From an uncultured Parvibacter sp. (GTDB taxonomy: Bacteria > Actinomycetota > Coriobacteriia > Coriobacteriales > Eggerthellaceae): DNA of 6,962 nt. The translations under genes were made by a program, and so were the position numbers. The DNA is taken from the NCBI GenBank assembly GCA_910587945.1, contig CAJUNI010000022.1:22697-29658 (forward strand), in the 5' to 3' direction. Positions 5,359 through 6,962 of the stretch are shown here, piece by piece; within the stretch, counting starts at the first letter, position 1; each line of letters begins with the position of its first letter. The notes below the pieces were generated by a model. It was not told the origin of the DNA. It worked only from the letters and a program-made list of their open reading frames with translations, and ran no database searches.

Positions 5359-6962
5359 ATCGGCTAATGCCTGTTCAATGCGCTCCAACTTATCGGACAG
5401 TTCGGCAAGGCGATTGCGATCCTTCTCCACAATCTCCGGCGCTGCTTTTGCTAAGAAGCCGGGATTAGAAAGCTTCTTATCGAGCTTTTGCACATCGGTT
5501 GACAGTTTTGCCTGTTCCTTCTCAAGGCGCTTACGCTCGGCCTCGAAATCTACATGACCTGCGAGGTTCACATAGATCTCAATGCCATCTCCGACGACCA
5601 AACCATCTTCTGCTGCTTTGGTTACGTCTGCGGCAATAGTGAGTTTCGCGACCGTCCCAAGCGTTTCGATGAGATCCCGCTGCTTCTCTAGGAGCGCCTC
5701 GTCGGTGCCTTGAGCTTTAACCGCTACATCAAGAGCGGTTTTTGGAGAAATACCATAGCGCGCCCGGGTAGAGCGGATGGCACCCACCACAATACACACC
5801 ATAGCAATGGCACGCTCTGCTTCTTCATCATCGTAAACCGCTAAGGCCTGGGCGTCCGGCCAATGCGCAATGATAAGCATGGGTGCAGCATCTTCAGCTT
5901 TAGGAAGCGTGCGATAGATCTCTTCGGTAATGAAGGGCATGATGGGATGCAAAAGTCGAATAATCTGATCGAGCATAAAGACCAAATTGCGCTGGCAGCA
6001 TAAACGGTCCTCAGGATCTGCTTGCTCACTTAACCGGCTCTTCGAAAACTCAATGTACCAATCGCAGAATTCATTCCAAATAAAGCCGTATAGAAGACGA
6101 GTAACCTCGCCAAACTCATAGGAATCAAAAGCGGCATCTACGGCTGCTACTGTTTTTGCCAGACGGGTGAACATCCAACCATCAGCTGCCGTGGCCACCG
6201 ATGGCGCTCCTGGCTCATAGCCTTCCAGATGCATAGATACAAAGCGCGCAGCATTTTTAATCTTGTTGGCAAAATTGCGGGCGCCTTCAATTTTCTTATA
6301 GTCGAAGCGCATCGCTTGGGCGCCAGTTACTTGCTGAAGCAGGCCAAAGCGCATGCCGTCAGCACCATAGTCTTCCATGAGTTTGACCGGATCTACGCCA
6401 TTCCCGCGGGATTTTGACATAGGCTTGCCATCGGCCCCCATAACGGTGGGATGGATAATGACATCCTCAAAGGGAATCTGCTCCATGCAATACATAGAGG
6501 CCATAACCATGCGCGCTACCCAAAGACCCATGATGTCGCGCGCCGTAGACAGCACTTGGGTGGGGTAATAATTCACCAGTTCAGGAGATTCAGGACCCTT
6601 ATCGCTCCATCCTTGGGTTGCGAAAGGCCATAACTGACTCGAGAACCAGGTATCAAGAACATCTTCATCTTGGCGCACAGGCGCTCCGCAGACAGGACAC
6701 ACCTCCACATCATCCACGGAGGCATCTTGCCAACCACAGCTATCGCAGTAATACATAGGAATACGGTGTCCCCACCACAGCTGACGGGAAATGCACCAGT
6801 CTTTCAGGTTTTCGAGCCAATCGAGATAGACCTGACTCCACCGAGCGGGATAAAACTCGATATCCCCATCTTGCACTGCCTGTGCCGCTTTCGCCTTGAG
6901 CGCGTCGACCGCCACAAACCATTGCTCCGAGAGCCAAGGCTCTAGGGTAGTGTGGCAGCGAT
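5350..6962 (-). CDS. valS: Valine--tRNA ligase, C-terminal 536 residues (cut by the window edge)
   Basis: Cytoplasmic class I synthetase that loads valine onto tRNA-Val. The frame stays open past a GTG at 6915 to the window edge, and the extra residues (LEPWLSEQWFV) are typical ValRS sequence, so the gene is cut by the edge and does not start at 6915. Numbering the first full codon at the edge as 1: WCISRQLWWGHRIP is at 55-68, and two CxxC pairs (72/75 and 88/91) form a zinc-binding knob. DVLDTWFSS follows near 100. The KMSKS-type loop at 179-184 reads KPMSKS, with Pro where the first Lys normally stands. The anticodon-binding helical domain runs from about 262 to 405. The ValRS C-terminal coiled-coil tRNA-binding arm begins near LAGHVDFEAERKRLEKE and fills the last 70 or so residues. 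The HIGH signature and most of the editing domain lie outside the window. It is the first of three same-strand genes, followed after 115 bases by the zinc-ribbon gene. Confidence 0.96.
   Translation of the reverse strand, partial: RCHTTLEPWLSEQWFVAVDALKAKAAQAVQDGDIEFYPARWSQVYLDWLENLKDWCISRQLWWGHRIPMYYCDSCGWQDASVDDVEVCPVCGAPVRQDEDVLDTWFSSQLWPFATQGWSDKGPESPELVNYYPTQVLSTARDIMGLWVARMVMASMYCMEQIPFEDVIIHPTVMGADGKPMSKSRGNGVDPVKLMEDYGADGMRFGLLQQVTGAQAMRFDYKKIEGARNFANKIKNAARFVSMHLEGYEPGAPSVATAADGWMFTRLAKTVAAVDAAFDSYEFGEVTRLLYGFIWNEFCDWYIEFSKSRLSEQADPEDRLCCQRNLVFMLDQIIRLLHPIMPFITEEIYRTLPKAEDAAPMLIIAHWPDAQALAVYDDEEAERAIAMVCIVVGAIRSTRARYGISPKTALDVAVKAQGTDEALLEKQRDLIETLGTVAKLTIAADVTKAAEDGLVVGDGIEIYVNLAGHVDFEAERKRLEKEQAKLSTDVQKLDKKLSNPGFLAKAAPEIVEKDRNRLAELSDKLERIEQALADLS

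Noticed and set aside
6913..6915. GTG at 6915 as the valS start
   Set aside because: The frame continues to the window edge with typical ValRS residues (EPWLSEQWF), and the HIGH region must lie upstream.
1..6962. Mobile elements, CRISPR arrays, tRNA genes, toxin-antitoxin or defence genes
   Set aside because: No regularly spaced repeats, terminal inverted repeats with a transposase, cloverleaf pattern or matching protein motifs were seen; the genes are housekeeping or common accessory types.

Overview
The window looks like ordinary chromosome from a mid-GC actinobacterium-like organism. The ThrRS and ValRS sequences, the small CxxC-rich membrane protein and the roughly 50% GC remind me of Coriobacteriia (an Eggerthellaceae/Cryptobacterium-type genome). 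That assignment is from memory of the families, not from a search, and is only moderately certain.

Layout: two genes lie on the + strand on the left. The first is a patatin-like (YjjU/RssA-type) serine acyl hydrolase whose frame is open at the left edge. The second is a CPA2-type cation:proton antiporter with a long hydrophilic C-terminal tail. Between them are 174 bases containing a nested hairpin and a good ribosome-binding site for a GTG start. The antiporter converges on thrS, and the 155-base gap holds a symmetric 11-bp hairpin that can terminate both strands.

Three genes lie on the - strand on the right, in the order of transcription valS -> double-zinc-ribbon membrane protein -> thrS. 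valS is cut by the right edge, so its N-terminal half with the HIGH signature is missing. The small membrane protein has its own convincing promoter with a perfect TATAAT -10 box. The best thrS start is an internal ATG with a strong Shine-Dalgarno sequence, giving a normal 639-residue ThrRS rather than a 663-residue one. The thrS upstream region holds a strong hairpin, a possible -10 box and mutually exclusive small stems, but no recognisable T-box.

The two synthetases charge tRNAs for protein synthesis. The membrane zinc-ribbon protein between them has no assigned function. I see no mobile element, CRISPR array, tRNA or rRNA gene, phage gene or defence system. The observations worth checking are small: a P in place of the first K of the ValRS KMSKS loop, the GE pair at the antiporter's usual acidic ion-binding site, and the structured non-coding gaps.
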